From the NCBI RefSeq assembly GCF_029637485.1, contig NZ_CP069128.1, forward strand, positions 2,264,001 through 2,328,000: 64,000 bases of DNA, given 5' to 3'. Both the position numbers and the translations under genes were made by a program. This document shows, piece after piece, positions 19,184-27,330 of the stretch (position 1 is the stretch's first letter; every line of letters begins with the position of its first letter). Origin of the DNA: Sphingomonas sp. LHG3406-1. Lineage in GTDB: Bacteria > Pseudomonadota > Alphaproteobacteria > Sphingomonadales > Sphingomonadaceae. The notes under the pieces are model-generated. The model had not been told where the DNA came from. It did no database searches and worked only from the letters and a program-made list of their open reading frames with translations.

Positions 19184-21509
19184 GGGCCGGCATCGGGGCG
19201 TCGACCTCGCAGGCAACCCCGTCCGGATCGAAATGGATGGCGACCTTGCCGCCAAGCTCGGCGGCGAGACCGCGCTCGATCATCCGGCTGCCGAAGCCGC
19301 GACGGGCCGGGCGCGACACCGGTGGCCCGCCGCTTTCCTTCCAGCGGAGGCGAAGCCGGCCGTCGTCGGCGCTCCAGCGGATGGTCACCCGGCCGCCCTC
19401 GACGCCCAGGCTGCCATATTTGAGCGCATTGGTGGCAAGTTCATGGATGGCCATGGCAAGACTGACGGCGACCTTGGGCGGGAGCATGATGTCGCCGCCG
19501 TCAAGGGTCAGCCGGTCGTCATCCGACCGCACGGCGGTGAAGGTGTCGCAGATCAGCCGGCGCAGCGGAACCGCTTCCCACCGTTCCCGGGTGAGGATCC
19601 CGTGGGCAGCCGACAATGCGCCGAGCCGGCCTTCGAAGCGCGCGAGCTGCTCGGACGCGGTGCCAGCGCCCTTGAAGCTTTGCTGGGCGACGCTCTGGAT
19701 GATGGCGAGCAGGTTCTTGGCGCGGTGGCTGAGCTCGTTGATCAGCAGCTGCTGATGGGCCTCGGCCAGCTTGCGGTGCGTGATGTCCTCGAGGGCGACC
19801 ACGGCAAGGTCCGCGGTGCCGTCGTCGGCGAGGATTGGCGAGGCATGGCCGAGCAGGGTGATGATCTTCCCGTCGGGACGCCGATAGAGCATCTCGTCGC
19901 CGACCACCGTCTCCCCGAAGGCGACCGCGCGGAACAGGGGATAGGCTTCGAGCGGGACCGGCGCGCCATGCTCGTCGACGCCGCCGTATTGGTCATAGGT
20001 GTTCTTGTCCCCCGACAGCACCGGATGGCCCAGCATGTCCTCCAGCGCCTGGTTGAAGAGGAAGATCTCGCCGTCGGGCATGCGCGCGACGCCGACCCCG
20101 ATCGGCATCTGCTCGAGGAGGGCGCGGAGCTGCTCCTCGCTGCGGCGAACCTTGTCGACCGCCTCCCGGCGCTCTTCGACGTCGAACACCGAGCCGACAT
20201 AGCCAAGGAAGTTGCCCTGCGCGTCGAAGCGGGGCGCGGCGCCGTCGATACACCAGTGGTAGCTGCCGTCGGCGCGGCGCACCCGCATGTCGGTCTCGAA
20301 CGGCTGCCGTTCCTCGTTCGCGCGGATGAAGGTCCGTTCCGCATCGGGCCGGTCATCCGGATGGACGGCATCGAGCCAGCCGAAGCCCTCGCCCTTGCCG
20401 GGCTCCTGGCCGGTGAACTCGTACCAGGTGCGATTGAGGTAGGTGCAATAGCCGGTCTCGTCCGTCACCCACAGCATCATCGGCGTATGGTCGGCGATAT
20501 TGCGGAAGCGGTCCTCGCTTTCGCGAAGGATGGCTTCGGAACGGACCCGCACGATGTGGGCCCAGCTGCGCTCGGTGGCTTCGGCGACCAGCGCCTGTTC
20601 CTCGTCCGTCCAGGCCCGCGGCTGGTTCTGGTGGACCGCCATCATGGCGGCGAGCTTGCCGCCGCGCACGAACGGCATGCAGATGGTCGCCTGGATGCCG
20701 ATCGCCAGGAACTTGGCGCCTTCGGCGCGGCCGAGTTCGCCGACGACGTCGCGGATCACCAGCGGCTTGCCCCCACGCATCGCCCGGGCCGCCGTTTCAC
20801 CGAAGCTGTCGAGGCTGTAGCTGCCGACAATGCTGCGCGCACCTGCCGCAGACCAGTCGCCGCGGATGGTGAAGGCGTCCTGGTCGACCTCGAGGTCGGC
20901 ATAAGCGACGACCGAGGCGTTCATATGTTCGCCCAGCAGACGCGCGGTGACCGTCATGATCTGTTCGGGTGCCGAGAGATCGCTGATCTGCCGCGACATG
21001 CGATCGAACAGGCTGAGCCGTTCGGCGCGCGCCTTCAGTGCCCGTTCGGCCGCCACCCGATCGGTCGTCTCGATGACGATGGCGAGGACGCCGGCCGGCC
21101 GGCCATTGTCGCCGAGCACCGGCGAATAATCGAGGTTCATGCTGACCGCTTCCGGCCGGCCGTGGCGGTGGAGGGTCAGTTCCTGGTCGGCGAAGGAAAG
21201 GGTGCCGCCGGCCAGGCCGACCTTCATCACATGGTCGTTGAAGTCGGCGACCTCGGGCCAGCCTTCGCGGACGCGCGATCCCAGGAGCTCGGGATGCCGC
21301 CCGCCGGCGAAGGTCGAATAGGCATCGTTGTAGAGCATGATGCCGTCTTCGCCCCACAGCATGACGATCGGCACGGGCGAGCGCAGGAGGAGGCCGGTCG
21401 CGGCCTTCAGGCTCTGCGACCATGATTCGACCGGCCCGAGACTGTCGGACCAGTCGCGGGATTTGATCAGGGCGCCGCATTCGCCGCCGCCATCCAGGAA
21501 CACGGGCAT
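19176..21509 (-). CDS. HWE-family sensor histidine kinase with PAS-GAF-PAS-PAS domains
   Basis: A ~777-residue soluble kinase without membrane segments. Domains in order: PAS-like (~30-150), GAF (~175-320), PAS (~335-450), PAS (~465-590), then the HWE core with the phospho-histidine in LLINELSHRAKNLLAIIQSV and the N-box in AIHELATNALKYG. It senses an intracellular cue; nothing in the sequence identifies a cofactor (no flavin-binding NCRFL motif is seen). Start at ATG 21509 is a choice; GTG at 21536 is also open, and neither has a clear ribosome site. Confidence 0.88.
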   Translation of the reverse strand: MPVFLDGGGECGALIKSRDWSDSLGPVESWSQSLKAATGLLLRSPVPIVMLWGEDGIMLYNDAYSTFAGGRHPELLGSRVREGWPEVADFNDHVMKVGLAGGTLSFADQELTLHRHGRPEAVSMNLDYSPVLGDNGRPAGVLAIVIETTDRVAAERALKARAERLSLFDRMSRQISDLSAPEQIMTVTARLLGEHMNASVVAYADLEVDQDAFTIRGDWSAAGARSIVGSYSLDSFGETAARAMRGGKPLVIRDVVGELGRAEGAKFLAIGIQATICMPFVRGGKLAAMMAVHQNQPRAWTDEEQALVAEATERSWAHIVRVRSEAILRESEDRFRNIADHTPMMLWVTDETGYCTYLNRTWYEFTGQEPGKGEGFGWLDAVHPDDRPDAERTFIRANEERQPFETDMRVRRADGSYHWCIDGAAPRFDAQGNFLGYVGSVFDVEERREAVDKVRRSEEQLRALLEQMPIGVGVARMPDGEIFLFNQALEDMLGHPVLSGDKNTYDQYGGVDEHGAPVPLEAYPLFRAVAFGETVVGDEMLYRRPDGKIITLLGHASPILADDGTADLAVVALEDITHRKLAEAHQQLLINELSHRAKNLLAIIQSVAQQSFKGAGTASEQLARFEGRLGALSAAHGILTRERWEAVPLRRLICDTFTAVRSDDDRLTLDGGDIMLPPKVAVSLAMAIHELATNALKYGSLGVEGGRVTIRWSADDGRLRLRWKESGGPPVSRPARRGFGSRMIERGLAAELGGKVAIHFDPDGVACEVDAPMPAHG

Positions 21510-21588
21510 TGGATTCGCGCTAGCGGACGGACGCACCGGCGGAAAGAGCGACTTTCAACATTGGCGGCAAAAGGTTAGTTGCCGGGCC

Positions 21589-22113
21589 ATGCCGCTCTAC
21601 AGTCTCGACGATATCGGTCCCACCCTGTCCCCGGGGAGCTGGGCGGCGCCGAGCGCGGACCTGATCGGCGACGTGCGGCTGGGCGAGCGGGCAAGCGTCT
21701 GGTTCGGCGCGGTCGTCCGGGCCGACAACACGCCCATCCTGATCGGCGACGACAGCAACGTCCAGGACGGGGCGGTCTGCCATAGCGATCCGCACGCGCC
21801 GCTGACCATCGGGCGGCGGGTGACGGTCGGGCACCAGGCGATCCTTCACGGCTGCACGGTGGCGGACGGCGCCCTCATCGGCATGGGCGCCCGGGTGCTG
21901 AACGGGGCCTTCATCGGGGAGCGCTGCATCGTCGGTGCCGGGGCGCTGGTGCCGGAGGGCAAGACCTATGAGGGCGGGCACCTGCTGGTCGGGGCGCCGG
22001 CGCGGATCGTCCGGCCGCTGACCGACGCCGAACTGCAGATGCTCGACGCGAGCGCTTTCCATTATGCGGAGAAAGCGGCGCTCTACGCCACAAGGTTGCG
22101 GTTACAGGCCTGA
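21589..22113 (+). CDS. Gamma-carbonic anhydrase family protein
   Basis: A 174-residue left-handed beta-helix protein of hexapeptide repeats (~25-150). The three zinc-ligand histidines are visible around VCHSDP and GHQAILHGC, as in the YrdA/PaaY branch. These are cytoplasmic trimers; some hydrate CO2 and others have no proven activity. The gene diverges from the HWE kinase, with an ~80-bp gap, and is followed closely by a pirin gene on the same strand, so they may be cotranscribed. Confidence 0.88.
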   Translation: MPLYSLDDIGPTLSPGSWAAPSADLIGDVRLGERASVWFGAVVRADNTPILIGDDSNVQDGAVCHSDPHAPLTIGRRVTVGHQAILHGCTVADGALIGMGARVLNGAFIGERCIVGAGALVPEGKTYEGGHLLVGAPARIVRPLTDAELQMLDASAFHYAEKAALYATRLRLQA

Positions 22114-22152
22114 CACTTGAGGGCGGCGCGCCGTGGCCCCAATTGTTCGTCC

Positions 22153-22845
22153 ATGATCGACATTCGTCCCTTCCCGACCCTCGGCCACGCCGATCACGGC
22201 TGGCTCGATGCGCGCCACCATTTCTCCTTCGCCAACTATCATGATCCCGGCCGGATGGGATGGGGCAGCATCCGCGTGTGGAACGACGACCGGATCGCCG
22301 CCAAGTCCGGCTTCCCGCCGCACCCGCACCGCGACATGGAGATCGTCACCTACGTCCGCACCGGCGCGATCACGCACCAGGACAGCATGGGCAACAAGGG
22401 CCGGACCGGCGCCGGCGACGTCCAGGTGATGAGCGCGGGCAGCGGCGTGGTCCACGCCGAATATAATCTCGAGGACGAGGAAACGACCCTGTTCCAGATC
22501 TGGATCGAGACCGACCGGCCGGGGGCCAAGCCTGGCTGGGGCGCCATGCCGTTTCCGCGGGAGGCGCGTGACGGGGCGTTCCAGCTGCTCGCCAGCGGCG
22601 ATGCGGACGACGGCGCGCTGACCATCAACGCCGATGCGCGGGTGCTCGGCGCGACGCTGAAGGGCGGCAGCCGGATCCGCCTCGAGGCCGATCCCGCGCG
22701 GCACCTGTACCTGGTGCCCTCGGCGCCGGTGCGGGTGAACGGCGTCGCCGCGGGCCCCCGCGACGGGGTCGCGATCACGGGCGAGGCGACATTGCTGATC
22801 GAGGGCGAGGAAGACGCCGAGCTGGTCCTGGTCGACGCCCGCTGA
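22153..22845 (+). CDS. Pirin-family protein (YhhW-like quercetin 2,3-dioxygenase)
   Basis: A 230-residue bicupin. The N-terminal cupin carries the metal-binding FPPHPHRDMEIVTYVRTGAI (~53-72) and SAGSGVVHAEYN, the diagnostic pirin/YhhW motifs. E. coli YhhW can oxidise quercetin in vitro; the in vivo role of most pirins is unknown. It lies 39 bp after the gamma-carbonic anhydrase gene. Confidence 0.88.
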   Translation: MIDIRPFPTLGHADHGWLDARHHFSFANYHDPGRMGWGSIRVWNDDRIAAKSGFPPHPHRDMEIVTYVRTGAITHQDSMGNKGRTGAGDVQVMSAGSGVVHAEYNLEDEETTLFQIWIETDRPGAKPGWGAMPFPREARDGAFQLLASGDADDGALTINADARVLGATLKGGSRIRLEADPARHLYLVPSAPVRVNGVAAGPRDGVAITGEATLLIEGEEDAELVLVDAR

Positions 22846-22930
22846 CGTCGGGACCGGCTTGCCGCGGCGGTCCGGCTGGTCCAAAGGTCCTGCAATCTCC
22901 CCTTCAGCATCGATTGACTAGCCAGACCTC

Positions 22931-24277
22931 GTGCAACGGACCTTTCTTGCCTTCGCCGGCCTGCTGCTGAGCGGAACCGCGCTCGCCCAGAACACGGCCA
23001 GCCCGGCGAACGTCGTCACGCCGGCGCCGCCGCCGCGGGAGGGAACGGTCGGGCCGGAGCAGCTGCGCGACTTCTCGCTGCCGGGCACGCGCACGACCCC
23101 GCCGTCGCAGGCGCCGACGCCCGTCCCGGCACCGACGCCCCCCCCGGCAGCGGCGCAGGAAGATCAGCGGCCCGCGACCCCGCCTGCCCGGCCGTCGGCC
23201 GGATCGGCGGCGCCCGCCCCCTGGACCGCACCGCCGGCCACGGGCGAGCGCCCGGCGGCGGTCGCAAACGATGGCCTGACGTCTCCGGAGCCGCCAGCGG
23301 GCGGGGTGCGGCCGGAAGCTGGTGCGGCACAGTTGCCGACCGCGACCGCGCCCCTGCCGCTGCCGACCCTGGCCGAACCGCCGCTGTCCGCTCCTGAAGC
23401 CTCGCCGGCGGCCGAGGGGACGCCATTGCTCGCCTGGTGGCCATGGCTGCTGGTCGCGGCGCTGGCCGGGATCGGCCTCGCTTTGCTCCTCCGGCAGCGT
23501 CGTCGGGCGGTCGCCTCGGGGATCGGCGACGAGGAGGCCTTTGCCTACCAGCCCGCACCCGAGCCCGCGCCAGAGCCCGAGCCTGCTCCGGCACCTGTGG
23601 CCGAGCGGGTCCCCGCATCGGCACCCGCCGCTGCGCCGCTTCCCTCGGGGCTGGTGACGACCCGGCTTCGTTCGCCTGCGGCCCAGGCTTTGGTCGAGCG
23701 AGTGCCGGCCGAGGCCTCGGCGCCCGTCGCCGCGCCGGTGCCGCCGGCAGCGCCGACCGGTGCGGTGGTCAGTCGCCGGCTGCGGGCCTGGGTCGATCTC
23801 GACCTCGGCATGCGTGAAATCCTCTTCGTCGAGGACGAGGCGCTGGTCCGCTTCGATCTCGTGGTCGCCAACGGCGGCGCTGCGCCGGCGCGGCAGATCG
23901 TCATCGAGGCGATCGCGCTCAACGCCGGCGACACGCAGGGGGAGGAACTGGCCCGCTTCTTCGCGCGCCCCGCCGCCGCCGAGGCCGGGATCGCCGAGAT
24001 CGGGCCCCTCGCCCAGGTCGCGCTCAGCCACGAGATCCGCCTGCCGCGCAGCGCCATTCGCGCCTACGAGGCGCAGGGCAGGACGCTGTTCGTGCCGGTG
24101 GTCGCCTTCAATGCCAGCTACCGCACCGCCGCCGGCGAGGGCCGCACCAGCGCCGCCTTCCTGGTCGGGCGCGACATGCCCGGGTCGGACCGACTCGCCC
24201 CGCTGAAGCTGGAGACGGGCGCCGCCCGCCTGCTCGGCCTCGGCGTTCGCCGGCTCGACGAGGCGGTGCGCAGGTGA
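22931..24277 (+). CDS. Proline-rich single-span membrane protein of unknown function
   Basis: A 448-residue protein that I do not recognise. It begins (GTG) with a signal peptide ending ALAQ (~20), followed by a ~130-residue Pro/Ala-rich, low-complexity segment, one membrane helix (~168-187, WWPWLLVAALAGIGLALLL), an arginine cluster (QRRRA) that marks the cytoplasmic side, a second Pro/Glu/Ala-rich linker (repeated PEPAPEP-type stretches, ~205-285), and a compact C-terminal domain (~290-445) of alternating strands. The topology is periplasmic Pro-rich arm, one span, cytoplasmic domain. No operon partner is obvious; tRNA-Tyr follows. Confidence 0.75.
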   Translation: MQRTFLAFAGLLLSGTALAQNTASPANVVTPAPPPREGTVGPEQLRDFSLPGTRTTPPSQAPTPVPAPTPPPAAAQEDQRPATPPARPSAGSAAPAPWTAPPATGERPAAVANDGLTSPEPPAGGVRPEAGAAQLPTATAPLPLPTLAEPPLSAPEASPAAEGTPLLAWWPWLLVAALAGIGLALLLRQRRRAVASGIGDEEAFAYQPAPEPAPEPEPAPAPVAERVPASAPAAAPLPSGLVTTRLRSPAAQALVERVPAEASAPVAAPVPPAAPTGAVVSRRLRAWVDLDLGMREILFVEDEALVRFDLVVANGGAAPARQIVIEAIALNAGDTQGEELARFFARPAAAEAGIAEIGPLAQVALSHEIRLPRSAIRAYEAQGRTLFVPVVAFNASYRTAAGEGRTSAAFLVGRDMPGSDRLAPLKLETGAARLLGLGVRRLDEAVRR

Positions 24278-24333
24278 TCCAAGGCGTTGACAGTGCCGGT
24301 TCCGGGGGGCATTGGCGCCCGGCCTGACCTCGT

Positions 24334-24419
24334 GGAGAGGTGGCCGAGTGGTTAAAGGCAGCAGACTGTAAATCTGCCCGCGCAAGCGTACGCTGGTTCG
24401 AATCCAGCCCTCTCCACCA
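24334..24419 (+). tRNA. tRNA-Tyr (anticodon GTA)
   Basis: An 86-nt class II tRNA with acceptor GGAGAGG pairing with CCTCTCC, a long variable arm (CCGCGCAAGCGTACG region), the GTA anticodon in the CTGTAAA loop, T-arm CTGG-TTCGAAT-CCAG and an encoded CCA end. Confidence 0.95.
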
Positions 24420-24634
24420 TCCTGCCAATGCGCAAGGCCGCGTCGCAGTCACACTTATCCACAGAATTGGTGCAGGTTCGAAACTGATTCGCCGGACATG
24501 CTTGGCCTGGGGCAGTCGTCGACGAAATTCACCGCCCTTTTTTGACGAATCGCACTGAATCCGCCCTTTTTTAAAAGAGGTTGCCGGTCAATCTGGGCTT
24601 AACTTCCCGGCCCGCCTTCTGCTATTTAACACCA

Positions 24635-25285
24635 ATGACCTCAGAAGCTTCGGCAACATGTGGGTCGATGGAAAGAGTTGAGCCGATCGGGGGGTCGGGC
24701 TCTTCGTTGGCCGCAGGGGGGCAGGGCGCGAACCGTTGTGTTCGGCTGAGCCGCGGTCAGCTCGAAGTGCTTCGTCTCGTCAACCAGCATCTCAACTCGA
24801 AGGAGATTGGAAGTGCCCTCGGCATTTCCAGTCACACCGTCGATCAGCGCATCCGTGGTGCGATACGAACCCTTGGCGTTGCCCGGCGCAGCGAGGCCGC
24901 GCGTCTGGTCGATGCCTATGACCGGTCGATTGCCACGTCCAACCTCGAGGCCACCGAGACCCCCGCATATCAGCGATTGAAACATCAATCGCCGGACATC
25001 GACGCCGCAACGGACCGATCGCAAATCGATGGGGCGATCAGTTATCAGATTCGGCACGCTGATCGTACAGAGGGGGCCGGGGCGTATCGCCTCGAAACCG
25101 AGCAGAGGTCGATGCGTGACCGGCCCTCTCTGGTTCTTCCGTGGTCGACACCACACCAACCCCGCAACGGGTGGAGCGTGGGGCAGCGGCTGGTCACGAT
25201 CGCGGGGATTGCGATCGCCGCCAGCTTCTCGGCCGGGATGTTCCTCGCGGGGCTCGAGAGTCTGTCGCGACTGGTTCGTCCCTGA
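24635..25285 (+). CDS. LuxR-type HTH regulator with a C-terminal membrane anchor
   Basis: A ~216-residue protein. Residues ~38-95 form a LuxR/GerE-type helix-turn-helix (RLSRGQLEVLRLVNQHLNSK, then GISSHTVDQRIRGA). There is no receiver or autoinducer domain. The middle ~90 residues are polar and probably disordered; the last ~25 residues contain one membrane helix (LVTIAGIAIAASFSAGMFLAGL). This is an unusual layout: DNA-binding domain in the cytoplasm, anchor at the extreme C-terminus. Start is ATG 24635 or ATG 24668. The upstream region is AT-rich with two copies of CCGCCCTTTTTT. The next gene follows after 69 bp. Confidence 0.72.
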   Translation: MTSEASATCGSMERVEPIGGSGSSLAAGGQGANRCVRLSRGQLEVLRLVNQHLNSKEIGSALGISSHTVDQRIRGAIRTLGVARRSEAARLVDAYDRSIATSNLEATETPAYQRLKHQSPDIDAATDRSQIDGAISYQIRHADRTEGAGAYRLETEQRSMRDRPSLVLPWSTPHQPRNGWSVGQRLVTIAGIAIAASFSAGMFLAGLESLSRLVRP

Positions 25286-25354
25286 CGAGAGCCGCCCGCT
25301 TGCCGATTGCGAACCAGGCGGACCGAGGGCGGGAGCTTTCGGCAAGGAGACTTC

Positions 25355-25699
25355 ATGCGCAGGCAGATTCTTGAACAAACGGCTTTGGATGTGGCGCACC
25401 AGGTTCGTGCAGTCGAAGACAGCATCGAGGCGGCGCTGATCGAACTGGCGGAGCTGCAGAACCGGATGATCCGGGCGCGATCGGTTGCCGGCGTCGGCAT
25501 CGCGACGGGCCACGATGCGCTGGAGCGTGTCGCCCATTCGCTCCAGGCGCTGGTCAGCGCCCGCGGCGGGATGGCCCAGTGCCATGCCGCACTCGCCGAG
25601 GCCAAGCAGAAGGTGCCCGGTCTGCGGACAACCGCCTTCGGCGACGTCCAGGAATGTCCTCCTCCCGGAGCGATGACAACGCTCCGCGCGGTCGCTTGA
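25355..25699 (+). CDS. Small helical protein of unknown function (114 aa)
   Basis: A 114-residue protein with a strong ribosome site (CAAGGAGA) seven bases before the ATG. It is almost entirely alpha-helical, with heptad-like spacing in residues ~5-85 (DVAHQVRAVEDSIEAALIEL), suggesting a coiled coil. I recall similar short proteins after membrane-anchored LuxR genes in sphingomonads, but cannot give a function. It follows the LuxR-type gene at 69 bp and may be its cotranscribed partner. Confidence 0.65.
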   Translation: MRRQILEQTALDVAHQVRAVEDSIEAALIELAELQNRMIRARSVAGVGIATGHDALERVAHSLQALVSARGGMAQCHAALAEAKQKVPGLRTTAFGDVQECPPPGAMTTLRAVA

Positions 25700-25725
25700 C
25701 GATCGCTCACGACAACTTCAACCAT

Positions 25726-25752
25726 GAACCGCCGGCCAAGTGCCGGCGGTTC
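25726..25752 (+). terminator. Perfect 11-bp hairpin after the LuxR/coiled-coil pair
   Basis: GAACCGCCGGC (25726-25736) and GCCGGCGGTTC (25742-25752) are exact inverted repeats with a 5-nt loop. It starts 26 bp after the stop of the preceding gene and could end that transcript. No T-run follows, so it may instead act as a pause or mRNA-stability hairpin. It overlaps a GTG (25740) that could otherwise start the next gene. Confidence 0.5.
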
Positions 25753-25766
25753 TGCGCCGGCTGCTG

Positions 25767-26213
25767 ATGCGGATCACGTTCTTCTTCCTCTTGCTCCTCT
25801 CGGTGAACGTGCTGGCCTTCTGGCGCGGGCGCAGCGACGAGCGGCTGGCGGCCCTGACCTGCGTCGGCGGAGCCCTGCTGACGCTTGTTGCGCGAGCGCC
25901 CATCTGGCACCGCTTCAGCCAATTCGAGCTACTGTCCTTCGGGATCGATCTCGCCATCTTCCTCGCCTTCCTCGCGATCGCGCTCCGCTCCGAGCGCTTC
26001 TGGCCGATGTGGGTCGCCGGCCTCCAGCTCACCGCCACCACCGTCCACCTGCTGAAGCTGGTCAACCCGGACCTGATGCGCTTCGTCTTCGGCGCTGCCC
26101 TGGCCTTCTGGTCCTATCCGATCCTGATCCTCATCGCGGTCGGCGCCTGGCGGACCAGCCTGGTCGAGCGATGGCGCTCGCCCGACATTGCCGGACGCGG
26201 AACGATCCCCTAG
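25767..26213 (+). CDS. Small polytopic membrane protein preceding phoR
   Basis: A 148-residue protein with about five membrane helices and little soluble sequence. I prefer ATG 25767 to GTG 25740 because the latter sits inside the hairpin. I do not recognise a named family. It ends 11 bp before the phoR start, so the two are almost certainly cotranscribed. The neighbouring PhoR lacks any membrane segment, so this protein may supply its membrane tether; that is inference. Confidence 0.65.
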   Translation: MRITFFFLLLLSVNVLAFWRGRSDERLAALTCVGGALLTLVARAPIWHRFSQFELLSFGIDLAIFLAFLAIALRSERFWPMWVAGLQLTATTVHLLKLVNPDLMRFVFGAALAFWSYPILILIAVGAWRTSLVERWRSPDIAGRGTIP

Positions 26214-26224
26214 CCACGACGGCC

Positions 26225-27223
26225 ATGACCTTGCCGCTCGTCACCGCCCTGCTCGATGCGCTGGAAGAGCCGGCGCTGCTGGTGGAAGGCGAGCGGACCG
26301 AGGCGGCCAACGACGCCGCGCGCGCGCTGCTCGGGCCGCGCCTGGTCGGCCAGAACATCCGCTTTGCCATCCGCCAGCCGCAGGCGCTCGACGCCATCCT
26401 GTCCGGCCGGACCGGACAGTTCGAAGTGCTTGGCATCGGCGGGGTCGAGCGCAGCTTCGAAGTGTCGATCAACCGCCTTTCGCCGACGCTTCTGCTGGTC
26501 CGCCTGGTCGACCGGTCGGCGCGGCGCGCGGCCGAGCGGGCGCAGGTCGACTTCGTCGCCAACGCCAGCCACGAACTGAGGACTCCGCTGGCGGCGGTGC
26601 TCGGCTTCTCCGAGACACTGGCGGAAGAAGGAGCCCTTCCCGAATCCATACGCCGGCGCTTCGGCGAGCAGATCCACACCCAGGCGCAGCGCATGATGGT
26701 CATCATCCGCGACCTCATGAGCCTGAGCCGGATCGAGGCCGACCGTTTCAGCCAGCCGTCCGGACGCGTGATGCTGGCGGACGTCCTGCGCGAGGCGATC
26801 CAGGCCGCGGCACCGCTCGCCGCCGAGAAGAATTGCCAAATCATGCTCGAGGCGGATCAGAGCCTCGGGACGGTGCAGGGAGACCTGCCACAGCTGCGGC
26901 AGCTCGTCGACAATCTCGTCGGCAATGCGCTTCGCTACGGATGCAGCGCCGGGGGCAAGGCAGTCGAGGTCAGGCTCGAGCGAGCGGGCGAATGGCAGCG
27001 CCTTTGCGTTCGCGATCATGGCGAGGGGGTTTCGCCCGAGCATCTGCCCCGCCTGACCGAGCGCTTCTATCGCGTCGACGACGCCCGCAGCCGGGACAGT
27101 GGCGGGACCGGGCTCGGCCTCGCCATCGTTGCGCATATCGTCGAGCGGCACCGCGGCCTGCTCGAGATCCGCAGCAGGCCCGGCGAGGGAACCGAGGTCG
27201 AGGTTCGGCTGCCCGCGCGCTGA
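26225..27223 (+). CDS. phoR: Phosphate-regulon sensor histidine kinase PhoR
   Basis: A 332-residue kinase: a PAS-like N-terminal domain (~5-95), a HisKA domain with the phospho-histidine in VANASHELRTPLAAVLGF (~107-124), and a HATPase domain with DNLVGNALRYG, FYRVDDARSRDSGGTGLGL. Identity as PhoR rests on position: it directly precedes the Pho box and pstSCAB-phoU-phoB. Unlike E. coli PhoR it has no N-terminal membrane helices. It would phosphorylate PhoB when phosphate is scarce and dephosphorylate it, via PhoU/Pst, when phosphate is plentiful. Confidence 0.88.
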   Translation: MTLPLVTALLDALEEPALLVEGERTEAANDAARALLGPRLVGQNIRFAIRQPQALDAILSGRTGQFEVLGIGGVERSFEVSINRLSPTLLLVRLVDRSARRAAERAQVDFVANASHELRTPLAAVLGFSETLAEEGALPESIRRRFGEQIHTQAQRMMVIIRDLMSLSRIEADRFSQPSGRVMLADVLREAIQAAAPLAAEKNCQIMLEADQSLGTVQGDLPQLRQLVDNLVGNALRYGCSAGGKAVEVRLERAGEWQRLCVRDHGEGVSPEHLPRLTERFYRVDDARSRDSGGTGLGLAIVAHIVERHRGLLEIRSRPGEGTEVEVRLPAR

Positions 27224-27233
27224 AGCGAGCGCC

Positions 27234-27262
27234 GTGTCATCAGTCTGTAACCTGCGCGTCAC
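27234..27262 (+). promoter_or_regulatory. Pho box with three 7-bp units upstream of pstS
   Basis: GTGTCAT (27234-27240), CTGTAAC (27245-27251) and GCGTCAC (27256-27262) recur with an exact 11-bp period, matching the CTGTCAT-N4-CTGTCAC consensus for PhoB at 6/7, 6/7 and 5/7 positions. It lies between phoR and pstS, 68 bp before the pstS ATG, and would make pstSCAB-phoU-phoB PhoB-activated. Confidence 0.8.
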
Positions 27263-27330
27263 ATGGCGGCCGCGACCCGGCGGCTAAGGCGCCCCCGGGG
27301 GGCCTGTCGGCCCATGGGAGATACAAGGAC

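Noticed and set aside
24455..24463. A DnaA box suggesting a replication origin
   Set aside because: Only one perfect box, with no cluster of boxes and no dnaA, hemE, parAB or repABC gene nearby.
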